Counted from the stretch's first letter, positions 50,978 to 62,463 are shown. The stretch: 64,000 nt of DNA from Amycolatopsis balhimycina FH 1894 (GCF_000384295.1 NZ_KB913037.1:3458649-3522648); one strand, 5' to 3'. The notes: generated by a model not told the origin, from the letters alone. Numbers and translations are program-made.

Positions 50978-51046
50978 GGTGGTGGACAGGGCGGGTCCAC
51001 CTGATGAGACATACCGCTCACCAGCGGTTCTGGGGATACTGGACGG

Positions 51047-51427
51047 ATGCCGCTGTCGTCGAAGGTACGCGATCGGTGCCGCCCGTACCTCGGCACCGGC
51101 GAGCGGATCCAGTACCTCATCCCCGGGATGTCGCTGTACGTGAACCGCATGCACGCCCGCGTCGGGTTCCTGGTCATGGTGACCGACCGGCACGTCACGC
51201 TGCTGGCCTGCAGCCGCTGGACCCTGAACCGGCCGAAGCAGATCTGGGAACGCCTGCCGCGTGACACCGAACTGGGCCCGCTGGAAATCCACCCCTCGCT
51301 CGGGCCGATCCTGTCCGTCGGCGGCATCGACCTCGAGATCGACGAGGAGTACATCGCGTCCGTCCGCGCGGCGAACCTGGAGGTCAGTGGCGACGCCCTG
51401 CCCGAGGACCCCTACCCGGGCGGCTGA
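51047..51427 (+). CDS. uncharacterised PH-like-domain protein
   Basis: 126-residue soluble protein with a strand-rich pattern (RVGFLVMVTDRHVTLLACSR) reminiscent of bacterial pleckstrin-homology-like domains. GATACT lies six bases before ATG 51047, a possible leaderless start. Divergent from mec and overlapping the convergent P1-peptidase gene by 16 bases at the end. Function unknown. Confidence 0.6.
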   Translation: MPLSSKVRDRCRPYLGTGERIQYLIPGMSLYVNRMHARVGFLVMVTDRHVTLLACSRWTLNRPKQIWERLPRDTELGPLEIHPSLGPILSVGGIDLEIDEEYIASVRAANLEVSGDALPEDPYPGG

Positions 51428-52404
51428 CCGAACGCTTCCGGCCAGACGTCCCGGTAGGCGGGCACCCCGCCCGCGGTCGTCGCGGCCAGCAGGCCGTGCA
51501 CCATCGCCCGCGCGAACACCCGCGCCGCCGCCGAACACAGCGCGTCGAGCGCCGCCGGGCGCGCTGCCGCGCCGAACGGGCCGCTCGCGTCCGGCAGCTC
51601 GTGCGCCCCCGTGGCCAGCGCGAACACCGTGTCGCCGTCGAACATCGTGTGGGCCGGACGGACCGCCCGCGCCAGCCCGTCCTGCGCCGCGACCGCGATC
51701 CGCCGCGCTTCGGCCTTCGACAGCGCCGCGTCAACCGCCACCACGCCGATCGTCGTGTTGAGGTCCGTCCGGCGAGACGGCAGGTCGGCGGGCCGCGAAG
51801 GCCACGTCACGCCGAAGTCGCCGTGGTCGGCCGCGTAGGCACGGCCCGTCGTCAGGTCCACGGCCTCGCCGGCCGCGTTGACCGCCGCCAGCGCCCCGAC
51901 GGTGAACTCGCCGACGACTTCGCTCGCCGACCCGATCCCGCCCTTCAACGACCCCACGGCCGTGCCCGCGCCCGCGCCGACCGTCCCTTGGGAGAACGAG
52001 GCGGCAGCCGCGTCGCAGGCCGCGTAGCCGAAAGACGCGTCGGGCCGGTTGCCCCAGTCGCTGCGCGGCAGGTCGAACAGCACGGCCGCGGGCACGATCG
52101 GCACGACCTCGTGCGGCTGCGTGCCCACCGGAAAACCCAGGTTGCGCTCCGAAAGCCACCGCATCACGCCGTCGGCCGCGGCGAGGCCGTACGCGGACCC
52201 ACCCGAGAGGCACACCGCGTTGACCCGCTGGACGAGGTTCTCCGGCTCCAGCAGGTTCGTCTCCCGCGTACCCGGCGCGCCGCCGCGCTGGTCGACCGCG
52301 CCGACCGCGCCCTCGGGCACCAGGACCACCGTCGTCCCGGTGGCCCAGCCGTCGCCGACCCGCTCGTGGTGCCCGACCAGGACACCGGGCACGTCGGTGA
52401 TCAT
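51412..52404 (-). CDS. P1-family self-processing aminopeptidase/amidohydrolase (DmpA/NylC-like)
   Basis: 330-residue N-terminal-nucleophile hydrolase. It starts [20 protein letters not shown] and contains CLSGGSAYGLAAADGV and GAGAGTAVGSLKGGIGSAS, all family blocks. Autocleavage should occur between Asn216 and Thr217 in RTDLNTTIGVVAVDA, exposing Thr217 as nucleophile as in NylC. Homologue of Rv1333. ATG 52404 overlaps the DUF2017 stop (ATGA). Confidence 0.87.
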   Translation of the reverse strand: MITDVPGVLVGHHERVGDGWATGTTVVLVPEGAVGAVDQRGGAPGTRETNLLEPENLVQRVNAVCLSGGSAYGLAAADGVMRWLSERNLGFPVGTQPHEVVPIVPAAVLFDLPRSDWGNRPDASFGYAACDAAAASFSQGTVGAGAGTAVGSLKGGIGSASEVVGEFTVGALAAVNAAGEAVDLTTGRAYAADHGDFGVTWPSRPADLPSRRTDLNTTIGVVAVDAALSKAEARRIAVAAQDGLARAVRPAHTMFDGDTVFALATGAHELPDASGPFGAAARPAALDALCSAAARVFARAMVHGLLAATTAGGVPAYRDVWPEAFGQPPG

Positions 52405-52958
52405 CCGGTCAGCGCCTGGATCAGCGTCTCCTGCACCCAGGTCAGCCAGTGGTAGACGCCCAGGTGCGGCGCCCGCGGGTCGTCCTCGGGCAGCTCGTCC
52501 GGCATGTCCTCGGTGACGTCGAGCGCCGTGCCCAGGGCCAGCCGGACGTCGTTGAGCGCGCCCAGCCAGGCGTCGGCCTGCTCCTCGGTCAGCCGGACGT
52601 GGCCGCCGTCGCGGGGCAGCGTGTCGAGCACGATCTTCGCCACGCCGACCTTGATGTCGAGCAGCTCCGGCTCGTGCAGCGACCGCATCGCCGCGACGGA
52701 GTCGATGTCCTCCCGCGACGGGTTGTCCGGGTCGAGCTTGTGGAAGTCCGGGAGCAGCCGCGAGAGCACCGGGTCGTCCGGCGACTCGCTGGGCCCGGTC
52801 CGGATGCCGGTGAGCTCGGCGAGCTCGTCCTGGGGCGCCTCTTCGGCCCGCGCGGTGAGCATGTCCTCGAGCTGGCTGACCAGCCCGCGCAGCACGGCCG
52901 CTTCCTGCTGCTCGAACCCCGCGTGGATCACCGCGCCCTTGCGCCGCCAACCGTTCAC
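52401..52958 (-). CDS. DUF2017 protein
   Basis: 185-residue acidic helical protein of DUF2017, normally encoded beside clpS in actinobacteria (Rv1332 position). Contains [15 protein letters not shown] near the start and [18 protein letters not shown] at the end. GTG 52958 overlaps the clpS stop (GTGA) and its own stop overlaps the peptidase start, so all three are coupled. Function unknown; a role with ClpS in proteolysis is only suggested by position. Confidence 0.85.
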   Translation of the reverse strand: MNGWRRKGAVIHAGFEQQEAAVLRGLVSQLEDMLTARAEEAPQDELAELTGIRTGPSESPDDPVLSRLLPDFHKLDPDNPSREDIDSVAAMRSLHEPELLDIKVGVAKIVLDTLPRDGGHVRLTEEQADAWLGALNDVRLALGTALDVTEDMPDELPEDDPRAPHLGVYHWLTWVQETLIQALTG

Positions 52959-53254
52959 GAGGGCTGCTCCATGGTGGCCCACAGACCCGCCGCGTGGAGT
53001 TTCGCCACGTCCGTCTCCACCTTCTCCTTGCTGCCGGACGACACGATCGCCTTGCCCTTCTGGTGCACGTCCAGCATCAGCTTGGTGGCGTGGTCGCGGC
53101 TGTAGCCGAACAGCTTCTGGAAGACGTACGTCACGTACGACATCAGGTTGACCGGGTCGTTCCACACCACGGTCCGCCACGGTGTGTCCGACTCGGCGAC
53201 TTCGGCACCGGCCGGTTCGACCTGCGTCTGTTCGGATGCGACAGGCGTGGACAT
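52955..53254 (-). CDS. clpS: ClpS protease adaptor
   Basis: 99-residue N-recognin that delivers N-degron substrates to ClpC1P. After about 25 flexible residues come [20 protein letters not shown] and [14 protein letters not shown], the two halves of the N-end-residue pocket (Asn32-Asp33 and His64). ATG 53254 is preferred; an ATG three codons earlier also occurs. First gene of a coupled operon with DUF2017 and the P1 peptidase. Confidence 0.93.
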   Translation of the reverse strand: MSTPVASEQTQVEPAGAEVAESDTPWRTVVWNDPVNLMSYVTYVFQKLFGYSRDHATKLMLDVHQKGKAIVSSGSKEKVETDVAKLHAAGLWATMEQPS

Positions 53255-53316
53255 GCACCCCATGGTGTCACGGAGGGGACGGGGTACGCCGCGCCAGGTC
53301 CGGCCATGTGGGTGAA

Positions 53317-53328
53317 TAGGCTTACCCC
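53317..53328 (+). promoter_or_regulatory. leaderless -10 of pncB
   Basis: TAGGCT (53317-53322), six bases, ATG 53329. Confidence 0.55.
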
Positions 53329-54630
53329 ATGGGTTCACCGGAGCCGGTCACGGCCAGCACTGCGCTGCTCACCGACCACTACGAGCTGACCATGCTGGGC
53401 AGCGCGCTCGCCGACGGGACGCACGCGCGGCCCTGCGTATTCGAAGTTTTCGCCAGGAGGCTGCCGGACGGGCGGCGTTACGGCGTCGTCGCGGGCACCG
53501 CCCGCGTGCTGGACGCGATCGCGGACTTCCGCTTCACCGACGCCGAACTGGCGCAGCTGGAAGCGACCGCGGTCGTCGACGACGCGACGCTCGCCTGGCT
53601 GGCGGACTACGAGTTCTCGGGTGACATCGACGGCTACCCCGAAGGCGAGCTGTACTTCCCGGGCTCGCCGATCCTCACCGTCACCGGCTCGTTCGGCGAG
53701 TGCGTGCTGCTGGAGACGCTGGTGCTGTCGATCCTCAACCACGACAGCGCCATCGCGTCCGCGGCGGCCCGGATGTCCGGCGCGGCGCACGGCCGTCCGA
53801 TCATCGAAATGGGCGGCCGCCGCACCCACGAGTACGCCGCCGTCGCCGCCGCGCGCGCCGCCTACCTGGCCGGCTTCGCGACGACGTCCAACCTGGAAGC
53901 CGGGCGCCGCTACGGCATCCCGACCCGCGGCACCGTCGCGCACGCCTTCATGCTGCTGCACGACAGCGAAGAAGCGGCGTTCCGCGCCCAGGTCGGGAAG
54001 ATGGGTGCGGACACGACGTTGCTGGTCGACACCTACGACATCACGGCCGGCATCGAAACCGCGGTCCGCGTCGCCGGGCCGGAACTCGGCGCGATCCGGA
54101 TCGACTCCGGCGACGTCGGCCCGCTCGCCCGCCGCGCGCGCGAGCAGCTCGATTCCCTCGGGGCGAAGGACACCCGGATCGTGGTGTCCGGGGACCTCGA
54201 CGAGCACGCCATCGCGGCGCTGCGCGCGGAGCCGGTGGACGCCTACGGCGTCGGCACCTCGGTGGTCACCGGCTCGGGCGCGCCGACCGCCGGGATGGTC
54301 TACAAGCTGGTGGAAGTGGACGGCAAGCCGGTCGCCAAGCGCAGCGCGCACAAGGAGTCCCGCGGCGGCCGCAAGTCCGCGCTGCGGCGCCACCGCGGCA
54401 CCGGCACGGCGGTCGAGGAGGTCGTCTGGGCCTCCGGTTCGAAAGCGCCCGAGCCGGAGGCGAACGACCGGCCGCTGCAGATCCCGCTGATCCGCGCTGG
54501 CCGTCCGGCGCCGGATCTGCCTACGCTCGACGACGCCAGGCAGCGGCTGCGCCGCGGTCTGGTCAGCCTGCCGTGGGAAGGCCTCAAGCTCTCGCACGGC
54601 GAGCCCGCAATCCCGACGCTGTTTCTTTGA
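53329..54630 (+). CDS. pncB: nicotinate phosphoribosyltransferase
   Basis: 433-residue NAD-salvage enzyme making nicotinate mononucleotide from nicotinate, PRPP and ATP. Signatures: [53 protein letters not shown], the DSGDVG phosphate site and [12 protein letters not shown]. Two further salvage-linked genes follow; pncA begins 29 bases downstream, so nicotinamide to NaMN conversion is encoded in one transcript. Confidence 0.94.
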   Translation: MGSPEPVTASTALLTDHYELTMLGSALADGTHARPCVFEVFARRLPDGRRYGVVAGTARVLDAIADFRFTDAELAQLEATAVVDDATLAWLADYEFSGDIDGYPEGELYFPGSPILTVTGSFGECVLLETLVLSILNHDSAIASAAARMSGAAHGRPIIEMGGRRTHEYAAVAAARAAYLAGFATTSNLEAGRRYGIPTRGTVAHAFMLLHDSEEAAFRAQVGKMGADTTLLVDTYDITAGIETAVRVAGPELGAIRIDSGDVGPLARRAREQLDSLGAKDTRIVVSGDLDEHAIAALRAEPVDAYGVGTSVVTGSGAPTAGMVYKLVEVDGKPVAKRSAHKESRGGRKSALRRHRGTGTAVEEVVWASGSKAPEPEANDRPLQIPLIRAGRPAPDLPTLDDARQRLRRGLVSLPWEGLKLSHGEPAIPTLFL

Positions 54631-54659
54631 ACGACACTGTCTCTGAACGGAGTTCGACC

Positions 54660-55238
54660 ATGGGGACCGCCCTGATCGTGGTGGACGTGCAGAACGACTT
54701 CTGCGAAGGGGGTTCGCTCGGCCTGCCGGGCGGGGCCGCCGCGGCCGCCGGCATCTCGAAGCAGGCCGCCGAAGGCGGGTACAGCCACGTCGTGGCCACC
54801 CGGGACCACCACATCGACCCGGGCGCCCACTTCAGCGAGACGCCGGACTTCAAGGACAGCTGGCCGGTGCACTGCGTCGCCGGCACGCCGGGCGCTTCGT
54901 TCCACCCGGCGCTCGACGTCGTCCCGATCGGCGAAGTGTTCTCCAAGGGCGAATACAGCGCCGCGTACTCCGGCTTCGAGGGTGCGGCGCGTGACGGGAA
55001 GTCCTTGGAAGCCTGGCTGCGCGAGCACGACGTCACCGACGTCGACGTCGTCGGCATCGCGACGGACTTCTGCGTCCGCGCGACGGCGCTCGACGCGGCG
55101 AAGGCGGGCTTCGGCGTGCGGGTGCTGCTGGACCTGACCGTCGGCGGTTCGCAGCCGACGGTCGACGCGACGCTGAAGGACTTCGACGAAGCGGGCGTCG
55201 CGTACACCGGCACCGCTCCCGTGCCGCCGGCCGCGTGA
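54660..55238 (+). CDS. pncA: nicotinamidase
   Basis: 192-residue enzyme deamidating nicotinamide to nicotinate, the substrate of the preceding pncB. Triad: Asp in VVDVQNDFC, Lys in the segment before the second strand, Cys in GIATDFCVRATALDA. Metal ligands Asp and two His in TRDHHIDPGAHFS. GGAG precedes the ATG. Its stop overlaps the start of a KDPG-type aldolase gene (GTGA). Confidence 0.93.
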   Translation: MGTALIVVDVQNDFCEGGSLGLPGGAAAAAGISKQAAEGGYSHVVATRDHHIDPGAHFSETPDFKDSWPVHCVAGTPGASFHPALDVVPIGEVFSKGEYSAAYSGFEGAARDGKSLEAWLREHDVTDVDVVGIATDFCVRATALDAAKAGFGVRVLLDLTVGGSQPTVDATLKDFDEAGVAYTGTAPVPPAA

Positions 55239-55879
55239 AGGATCTGCAGGCTTCGCTGGCGGAGCACCGGCTGGTCGCGATCCTGCGGGCGCCGGACGCG
55301 TCCCGGTTCGCCGACGCGGCGATGGTGCTGCACGCGGCGGGCGTCCGCCTGCTCGAAGCGACCTTGACGACGCCGGGCGCGCCCGCGGCGATCACCGCGC
55401 TGCGTCTCGCGCTCGGCGAAGCCGCGCTGGTCGGCGCGGGCAGCGTCCGCGAACCGTCCGATGTGGACATCGCGGTCGACGCGGGCGCGGCGTACCTGGT
55501 CACGCCGACGGTCAACCCGGCGGTCCTCGAGCGCGCAGCGGCCCTGGACACCCCGGTGATCTGCGGCGCGCTGACGCCGACGGAGATCGACCAGGCGTGG
55601 CGGCTCGGCGCGGCCGCGGTGAAGGTGTTCCCGATCGCCGCCGTGGGCGGGCTCGCCTACCTGCGCGCGGTGCGGGCCCCGCTGCCGGACGTCCCGCTCG
55701 TGCCGACCGGCGGCGTCCACCTGGCCGACGTCGAGGGCTACCTGCGCTCGGGCGCGATCGCGGTGGCCGCGGCGACGCCGTTGCTGGGCGACGCGCTCTC
55801 GTCCGGCGGCAGCCTGCCGGACCTGGCCGCGCGGGCGGGCGAGTTCGTCGCGGCCGCGAGCCGCTTCACGACGCATTGA
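55235..55879 (+). CDS. eda: 2-dehydro-3-deoxy-phosphogluconate/4-hydroxy-2-oxoglutarate aldolase
   Basis: 214-residue class I aldolase of the KDPG/KHG family. The Schiff-base lysine is in AAAVKVFPIAAVGG, the catalytic Glu in LLEATLTTPG and the phosphate-binding part in VPTGGVHLADVEGYL. GTG 55235 overlaps the pncA stop, so translation is coupled although no metabolic link to NAD salvage is obvious. Ends one base before a perfect palindrome. Confidence 0.87.
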   Translation: MKDLQASLAEHRLVAILRAPDASRFADAAMVLHAAGVRLLEATLTTPGAPAAITALRLALGEAALVGAGSVREPSDVDIAVDAGAAYLVTPTVNPAVLERAAALDTPVICGALTPTEIDQAWRLGAAAVKVFPIAAVGGLAYLRAVRAPLPDVPLVPTGGVHLADVEGYLRSGAIAVAAATPLLGDALSSGGSLPDLAARAGEFVAAASRFTTH

Positions 55880-55905
55880 GCGGCACTTTCACGTGAAAGT
55901 GCCGC
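55880..55905. terminator. perfect 26-bp palindrome between convergent genes
   Basis: Arms 55880-55892 and 55893-55905 are exact complements (GCGGCACTTTCAC and its complement). It abuts the stop of eda and lies one base before the stop of the convergent secreted-protein gene. The GGCACwTT core is shared with the hairpin at 11904. Confidence 0.8.
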
Positions 55906-55906
55906 G

Positions 55907-56554
55907 CTACTTCTTACCGAACGGGTCGCAGGCGGCCGTGCCCAGGTAGATGTCGCCGCTCGCCGGGCCGCCCTGCGGGAACAGCTTGACGTGCACCGCG
56001 TGCGTCACCAGGCTGCCGTCCGGCGGCTGGGGCGTCACGGTCTCGTTGAGGATCACCGTCGCCAGCGCGGTGCCCGCGGCGCCGCCGGGGATGACGATCC
56101 GGTGGTTCGGCGGGATCTGCTCCGGCACGGTGACCCCCTCCACGGCGCCGATCGCCACCTCGCCGCCGCTGCCGGTCGCGGTCGTCGCGCACTTCGCGGA
56201 GTAGGTGCGCACCCTGAGCACCGGACCGCCGTAGCGCTTGAGCACGGTGGCTTCGAACCGGTGCCCGGACGCCTGCGCGATCGACACCTCGCCCGACCGC
56301 CCGCAGCCGGTGTCGCCGGCCCCGAACGCGGCGATGTCACCCGTGGCGCCCCCCGGCGTCCAGCCCTTGTACGGGCCGTCGACGGTGCACTTCGCCAGTT
56401 CGCCGGTGACGACGTGCTCGTTGTCGATCGTCACGTCCACCGAACCGGAAGACGCCCATCCGGTGGACGTCACGGGGGCCGCCGCAGCGAGGAACGGGAC
56501 GGCCAGCGTCGTCACCGCGAGCAACCGATATGTCCTCTTCCTCGTGTTTCGCAT
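55907..56554 (-). CDS. secreted choice-of-anchor P family protein
   Basis: 215-residue exported protein. Signal peptide: MRNTRKRTYRLLAVTTLAVP then a hydrophobic run ending near AAAAP (cleavage about residue 27). The mature domain is beta-rich, with VHVKLFPQGGPASGDIYLG near the end, typical of the choice-of-anchor P group found in actinobacteria. Cysteines in AKCTV, GDTGCGR, SAKCATT and TAACDP probably form two disulfides. GAGGAGG precedes the ATG. Function unknown. Confidence 0.72.
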   Translation of the reverse strand: MRNTRKRTYRLLAVTTLAVPFLAAAAPVTSTGWASSGSVDVTIDNEHVVTGELAKCTVDGPYKGWTPGGATGDIAAFGAGDTGCGRSGEVSIAQASGHRFEATVLKRYGGPVLRVRTYSAKCATTATGSGGEVAIGAVEGVTVPEQIPPNHRIVIPGGAAGTALATVILNETVTPQPPDGSLVTHAVHVKLFPQGGPASGDIYLGTAACDPFGKK

Positions 56555-56733
56555 GCTCGGCCTCCTCGGTTCCGTGACAGATCGCAGCTATGCCCTTCGT
56601 CATCGGCCGGTCCGGCGCCCACCCTGATCGGGTCCACCCGGACGAGTGGCCGGTGAGGAACGCAACTCGGGAGGCCCACGGGACGGTAACGAGCGTTAAC
56701 CTCGATCGTCGCCTGTACACCTCGGGAGGTTTC

Positions 56734-57321
56734 GTGTCTTCGCTGTCCATCGCCGGCAAGCGGCCCGTGCTGGCCGACCTCGTCCCCGGCTCGCTCGTGC
56801 GGGACATCGCGCTGGTCGCCGGCGGTGCCGTGCTCACCGGCGCCGCCGCGCAGCTGACGATCCCGGTGCCGGGCAGCCCGGTGCCGATGACCGGCCAGAC
56901 GTTCGCCGCCCTGCTCGTGGGCGCGTCGCTCGGCATGTCGCGCGGTGCCGCGTCCATGCTGGTGTACCTGCTGGTCGGCGCCGCGGGCGTGCCGTGGTTC
57001 CAGCACGGCACCTCGGGCCTGTCCGGCGCGAGCGCCGGCTACATCGTCGGGTTCGTCTTCGCCGGTGCCCTGGTCGGCGCGCTCGCCGGCCGCGGCGGCG
57101 ACCGGACGCCGGCGCGCACCGCGGGCACCATGGTGCTCGGCAACGTCGTGATCTACGCGTTCGGCGTGCCGTGGCTGATGGCCTCGACCGGTTTCGGCCT
57201 GTCCACCGCGTTCGCCAAGGGTGTGACGCCGTTCCTGGCCGGGGACGCGCTGAAGATCGTCGTGGCCGCCGGCCTGCTGCCGCTGACGTGGAAGCTGGTT
57301 TCGCGCCGCACCGAAGACTGA
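56734..57321 (+). CDS. bioY: biotin transporter S component BioY
   Basis: 195-residue substrate-binding membrane component of the biotin ECF transporter, six helices. The family signature is PVPMTGQTFAALLVGASLG followed by LVYLLVGAAGVPWF. No ecfA/ecfT genes are next to it, so it must use a shared energising module or work alone. GTG 56734 with GGGAGG upstream. Upstream dyads near 56686-56700 (GAGCGTTAACCTCG) could be a biotin-regulator site, not provable here. Confidence 0.9.
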   Translation: MSSLSIAGKRPVLADLVPGSLVRDIALVAGGAVLTGAAAQLTIPVPGSPVPMTGQTFAALLVGASLGMSRGAASMLVYLLVGAAGVPWFQHGTSGLSGASAGYIVGFVFAGALVGALAGRGGDRTPARTAGTMVLGNVVIYAFGVPWLMASTGFGLSTAFAKGVTPFLAGDALKIVVAAGLLPLTWKLVSRRTED

Positions 57322-57327
57322 CCCTCC

Positions 57328-57373
57328 CGCCGTGGGGGACCCCGGTCCCCCACGGCGCGAACGGCCCGTTCGC
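57328..57373 (+). terminator. double hairpin after bioY
   Basis: A 14-bp perfect stem (57328-57341 with 57344-57357) and, sharing a base, an 8-bp stem GCGAACGG-c-CCGTTCGC (57357-57373). No T-run. Placed between bioY and the dinG promoter. Confidence 0.7.
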
Positions 57374-57406
57374 GACGGAGCACCGATCTTTGTCGGGGGC
57401 GGCGGC

Positions 57407-57418
57407 TAATGTGTCGCT
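57407..57418 (+). promoter_or_regulatory. leaderless -10 of dinG
   Basis: TAATGT (57407-57412), six bases, GTG 57419. Confidence 0.55.
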
Positions 57419-59470
57419 GTGCCCGCCCGAACTGATTTCCCCGGCGTCCTCGAACTCCTCACCCACGCGGTGGAGTCCGTAGGCGGTGCCGAACGACCGG
57501 GGCAGGTCCAGATGGCCGACGCCGTCGGCCGCGCCATCCGCACCGGTGAGCACCTGGCCGTGCAGGCAGGCACCGGCACCGGCAAGTCACTGGCCTACCT
57601 CGTGCCCGCGATCCGGCACGCCGTCGAGAAGGAGGCCACGGTCGTGGTCTCCACGGCCACGATCGCGCTGCAGCGCCAGCTCGTCGACCGCGACCTCCCG
57701 CGCCTGGCGAAGGCGTTGAAGAAGCCGTTGGGCCGCGAACCGACCTTCGCGATCCTCAAGGGCCGCCGCAACTACATGTGCTTGCACCGGCTGGATTCCG
57801 GCGCGCCGGACGAGCCGGAGGACGCCCAGCTCTTCGACCCGTTCGCGGTTTCGCGGCTGGGCAAGGAGGTCACGCGGCTGCGGGAGTGGGCGTCGGACAC
57901 CGAAACCGGTGACCGCGACGAGCTCGTCCCCGGTGTCACCGACCAGGCGTGGCGCCAGGTTTCCGTGACGGCGAGGGAATGTCTCGGTGCTTCGCGCTGT
58001 CCGATCGGCACGGACTGCTTCGCCGAGAAAGCCCGCGCCGAGGCCGGTCGCGCCGACGTCATCATCACGAACCACGCGCTGCTGGCGATCGACGCGCTGC
58101 AGGGCTACCAGGTCCTGCCGGACCACGACGTGGTGATCATCGACGAGGCCCACGACCTGGTCGACCGGGTCACCTCGGTCGCCACCGGCGAGCTGACCAG
58201 CGCGATGTGCGCGGCGGCCGCGCGCCGCTGCGGCAAGCTCATCGACGCCGACGTCGCCGATCGCCTGCTGGAGGCGGGCGACGGGCTCGCCCTCATCGTG
58301 GACGACCTGCCGGCGGGCCGGATGGACGAACTGCCGCGGCCGCTGAAGGGCGTCATCCCGGCGGTGCGCGACGCCGCGCACGCGTGCATCACGGCGCTGG
58401 GTTCCGACCGCAAGGAGGACGTCGAAGGAGCCACGGCCCGCAAGCTGGCGCGGTCGCTGCTCGACGAGGTGCACGACACCGCGGTCCGGCTGCTGGAGGC
58501 GTTCGACGAGGACCAGGCGCACCAGCGCGATGTCGTCTGGCTCTCCGGCGACAAGTACGCGTCGAACCCGCGGCCGCCGGCGCTGAAGGTGGCGCCGCTG
58601 GGCGTCGCCGGGCTGCTGCGCGAGCGCGTATTCAACCAGCACACGACGATCCTGACGTCGGCGACGCTCACCCTGGGCGGCACGTTCGACACCATGGCGC
58701 GCCAGTGGGGTCTCCCGCCGGGCGCGGCCCGCGTGGAGCAGGCGCCGGGAGCGGCGACGGAGAAGGAAGTGCCGTCGGACGCCGATTCCGGGCCGAAGTG
58801 GACCGGCCTGGACGTCGGCTCGCCGTTCGACCACCGGCGCAACGGCATCCTGTACCTGGCCAAGCACCTGCCGCCGCCGGGCCGCGACGGCCTCGTACCG
58901 TCCACAATGGACGAGCTGGCCGAGCTGATCGAGGCCGCGGGCGGCCGCACACTGGGCCTGTTCTCTTCGATGCGGGCCGCCAAGCAGGCCGCCGAGGAGA
59001 TGCGCGGACGACTGGACTTCCCGATCCTCTGCCAGGGCGACGACGCGACGTCGCTGCTGGTCCAGAAGTTCTCCGAAGACGTCCGCACGTGCCTGTTCGG
59101 CACGCTCAGCCTGTGGCAGGGCGTGGACGTGCCGGGGCCGTCACTGCAACTGGTGGTGGTCGACCGGATCCCGTTCCCGCGCCCGGACGATCCGGTGTCC
59201 TCGGCGCGGCAGCGCGCGGTGGAAGCCCGCGGCGGCAACGGGTTCCTCACGGTGGCGGCCACGCACGCGGCCCTGCTGCTGGCGCAGGGCACCGGGCGGC
59301 TGCACCGGTCGGTCACCGACCGCGGGGTGGTGGCGGTGCTGGATTCGCGGCTGGCGAACGCCCGGTACGGTGGTTTCCTGCGCGCTTCGCTGCCGCCGTT
59401 CTGGCCGACGATGGACCCGAAGGTGGTGCGGGACGCCCTGCGCCGGCTGGACGCAGCCGCGCCCGCGTGA
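57419..59470 (+). CDS. dinG: ATP-dependent DNA helicase DinG
   Basis: 683-residue XPD-like superfamily 2 helicase. Walker A is AGTGTGKSLAY, the DEAH box is VVIIDEAHDLVD, motif III is ILTSATLTLGG and motif VI is AQGTGRLHRS. Four cysteines of an iron-sulfur cluster are present: one in NYMCLHR and three in ECLGASRCPIGTDCF. Unwinds D-loops, R-loops or other structures during repair. Same place relative to pncB as Rv1329c, but here four genes separate them. Confidence 0.93.
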   Translation: MPARTDFPGVLELLTHAVESVGGAERPGQVQMADAVGRAIRTGEHLAVQAGTGTGKSLAYLVPAIRHAVEKEATVVVSTATIALQRQLVDRDLPRLAKALKKPLGREPTFAILKGRRNYMCLHRLDSGAPDEPEDAQLFDPFAVSRLGKEVTRLREWASDTETGDRDELVPGVTDQAWRQVSVTARECLGASRCPIGTDCFAEKARAEAGRADVIITNHALLAIDALQGYQVLPDHDVVIIDEAHDLVDRVTSVATGELTSAMCAAAARRCGKLIDADVADRLLEAGDGLALIVDDLPAGRMDELPRPLKGVIPAVRDAAHACITALGSDRKEDVEGATARKLARSLLDEVHDTAVRLLEAFDEDQAHQRDVVWLSGDKYASNPRPPALKVAPLGVAGLLRERVFNQHTTILTSATLTLGGTFDTMARQWGLPPGAARVEQAPGAATEKEVPSDADSGPKWTGLDVGSPFDHRRNGILYLAKHLPPPGRDGLVPSTMDELAELIEAAGGRTLGLFSSMRAAKQAAEEMRGRLDFPILCQGDDATSLLVQKFSEDVRTCLFGTLSLWQGVDVPGPSLQLVVVDRIPFPRPDDPVSSARQRAVEARGGNGFLTVAATHAALLLAQGTGRLHRSVTDRGVVAVLDSRLANARYGGFLRASLPPFWPTMDPKVVRDALRRLDAAAPA

Positions 59471-59528
59471 CGCGGTCCGCCGCGACGCCCGGTACGGTGA
59501 ACCCACCGAAGCAACAAGGGAGCACCGG

Positions 59529-59870
59529 TTGACCCAGGATTCGTCCAGCGCCCAGTCCCGGACCGTCAGCGTCGACGACACCGGAGTGCGGCGGCGGCTC
59601 GCGGACGGCAGCGAAGAGGCCGTCACGTGGTCCGACCTGTCCTCGGTGATGGTCAGGGTGATCCCCGACGGCCCGTGGAACGAAGACGTCTTCTTCATGC
59701 TGGTGGGCACCGACGGCAAGGGCACGGCGGTGCCGAGCGGCGACCCGGCGGCCGACGCGCTGATCGAGCGGCTGCAGTCCCTGCCGGGCTTCGACAACGA
59801 GAAGTTCATCGAGGCCATGACGACCGACGCCGACCAGGCCTACGTCGTCTGGGAATCCGGCCAGAACTGA
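59529..59870 (+). CDS. uncharacterised 113-aa protein
   Basis: Acidic soluble protein, TTG start at 59529 with GGGAGC upstream; TACGGT near 59492 may be the -10. It reads TVSVDDTGVRRRLADGSEEA then VTWSDLSSVMVRVIPDGPWN, a pattern of strands like small PH-like or immunity-type folds, and ends WESGQN. No family assigned. Confidence 0.6.
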   Translation: MTQDSSSAQSRTVSVDDTGVRRRLADGSEEAVTWSDLSSVMVRVIPDGPWNEDVFFMLVGTDGKGTAVPSGDPAADALIERLQSLPGFDNEKFIEAMTTDADQAYVVWESGQN

Positions 59871-59871
59871 A

Positions 59872-59964
59872 GTGCGCTGCCCGGCCTGCGACGAAGAGAA
59901 CCTGATCCCGGTCGCCGCCGACCCTAAGCCGGGAACTCCTCCGTCACCGGAATCCCCTTCTTGA
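59872..59964 (+). CDS. 30-codon CxxC peptide, possible gene remnant
   Basis: GTG two bases after the previous stop opens MRCPACDEENLIPVAADP, which looks like the start of a zinc-ribbon protein, but the frame ends after 30 codons, antisense to the osmC-like gene end. Probably a truncated remnant. Confidence 0.25.
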   Translation: MRCPACDEENLIPVAADPKPGTPPSPESPS

Positions 59965-60325
59965 GCGTGCGGCTCACCGTGCAGAGCCGGTCGATCGCCC
60001 GGTCCACGGCGCCGGCCAGCGCGTCCCGCTGATCCGCCGTCAAAGTCGACACGTCGACATCGAAAGCGACGTGGACGGCGTCCAGCTCCGAAGCCCCCTC
60101 GCGCCGGTCGGCCGTGACGCCGACCCGGAACTTCGCGTCGTCGCCGATCCGCCGCGTGATCAGCTCTTCCGCGGTCACCGCGCTGCAGCCCGCCGCCGCG
60201 ATCTGGAGCAGTTCGGCGGGTGAGAACGCCCCTTCGGCACCTGCCCGGCCCAGCCGGACCTCCGCACCCCGGTCGTTGCGCCCCACGAACGCGTGCTGCC
60301 CGTCGCGCTGTACTTCGAGTCCCAT
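59924..60325 (-). CDS. OsmC/Ohr-family peroxiredoxin-like protein
   Basis: 133-residue protein with the OsmC fold and both redox cysteines: IAAAGCSAVTAEEL and DRLCTVSRTL. The early GRAGAEGAFSPAELL block matches OsmC more than Ohr. Reduces organic hydroperoxides with a dithiol donor. ATG 60325 lies 16 bases after the preceding Pth2 stop, so likely the third gene of the serB operon. Confidence 0.85.
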   Translation of the reverse strand: MGLEVQRDGQHAFVGRNDRGAEVRLGRAGAEGAFSPAELLQIAAAGCSAVTAEELITRRIGDDAKFRVGVTADRREGASELDAVHVAFDVDVSTLTADQRDALAGAVDRAIDRLCTVSRTLKKGIPVTEEFPA

Positions 60326-60341
60326 GCCCGCTCCAACCGGC

Positions 60342-62449
<2,108 letters not shown>

Positions 62450-62463
62450 ACTCGATCAGGGGG

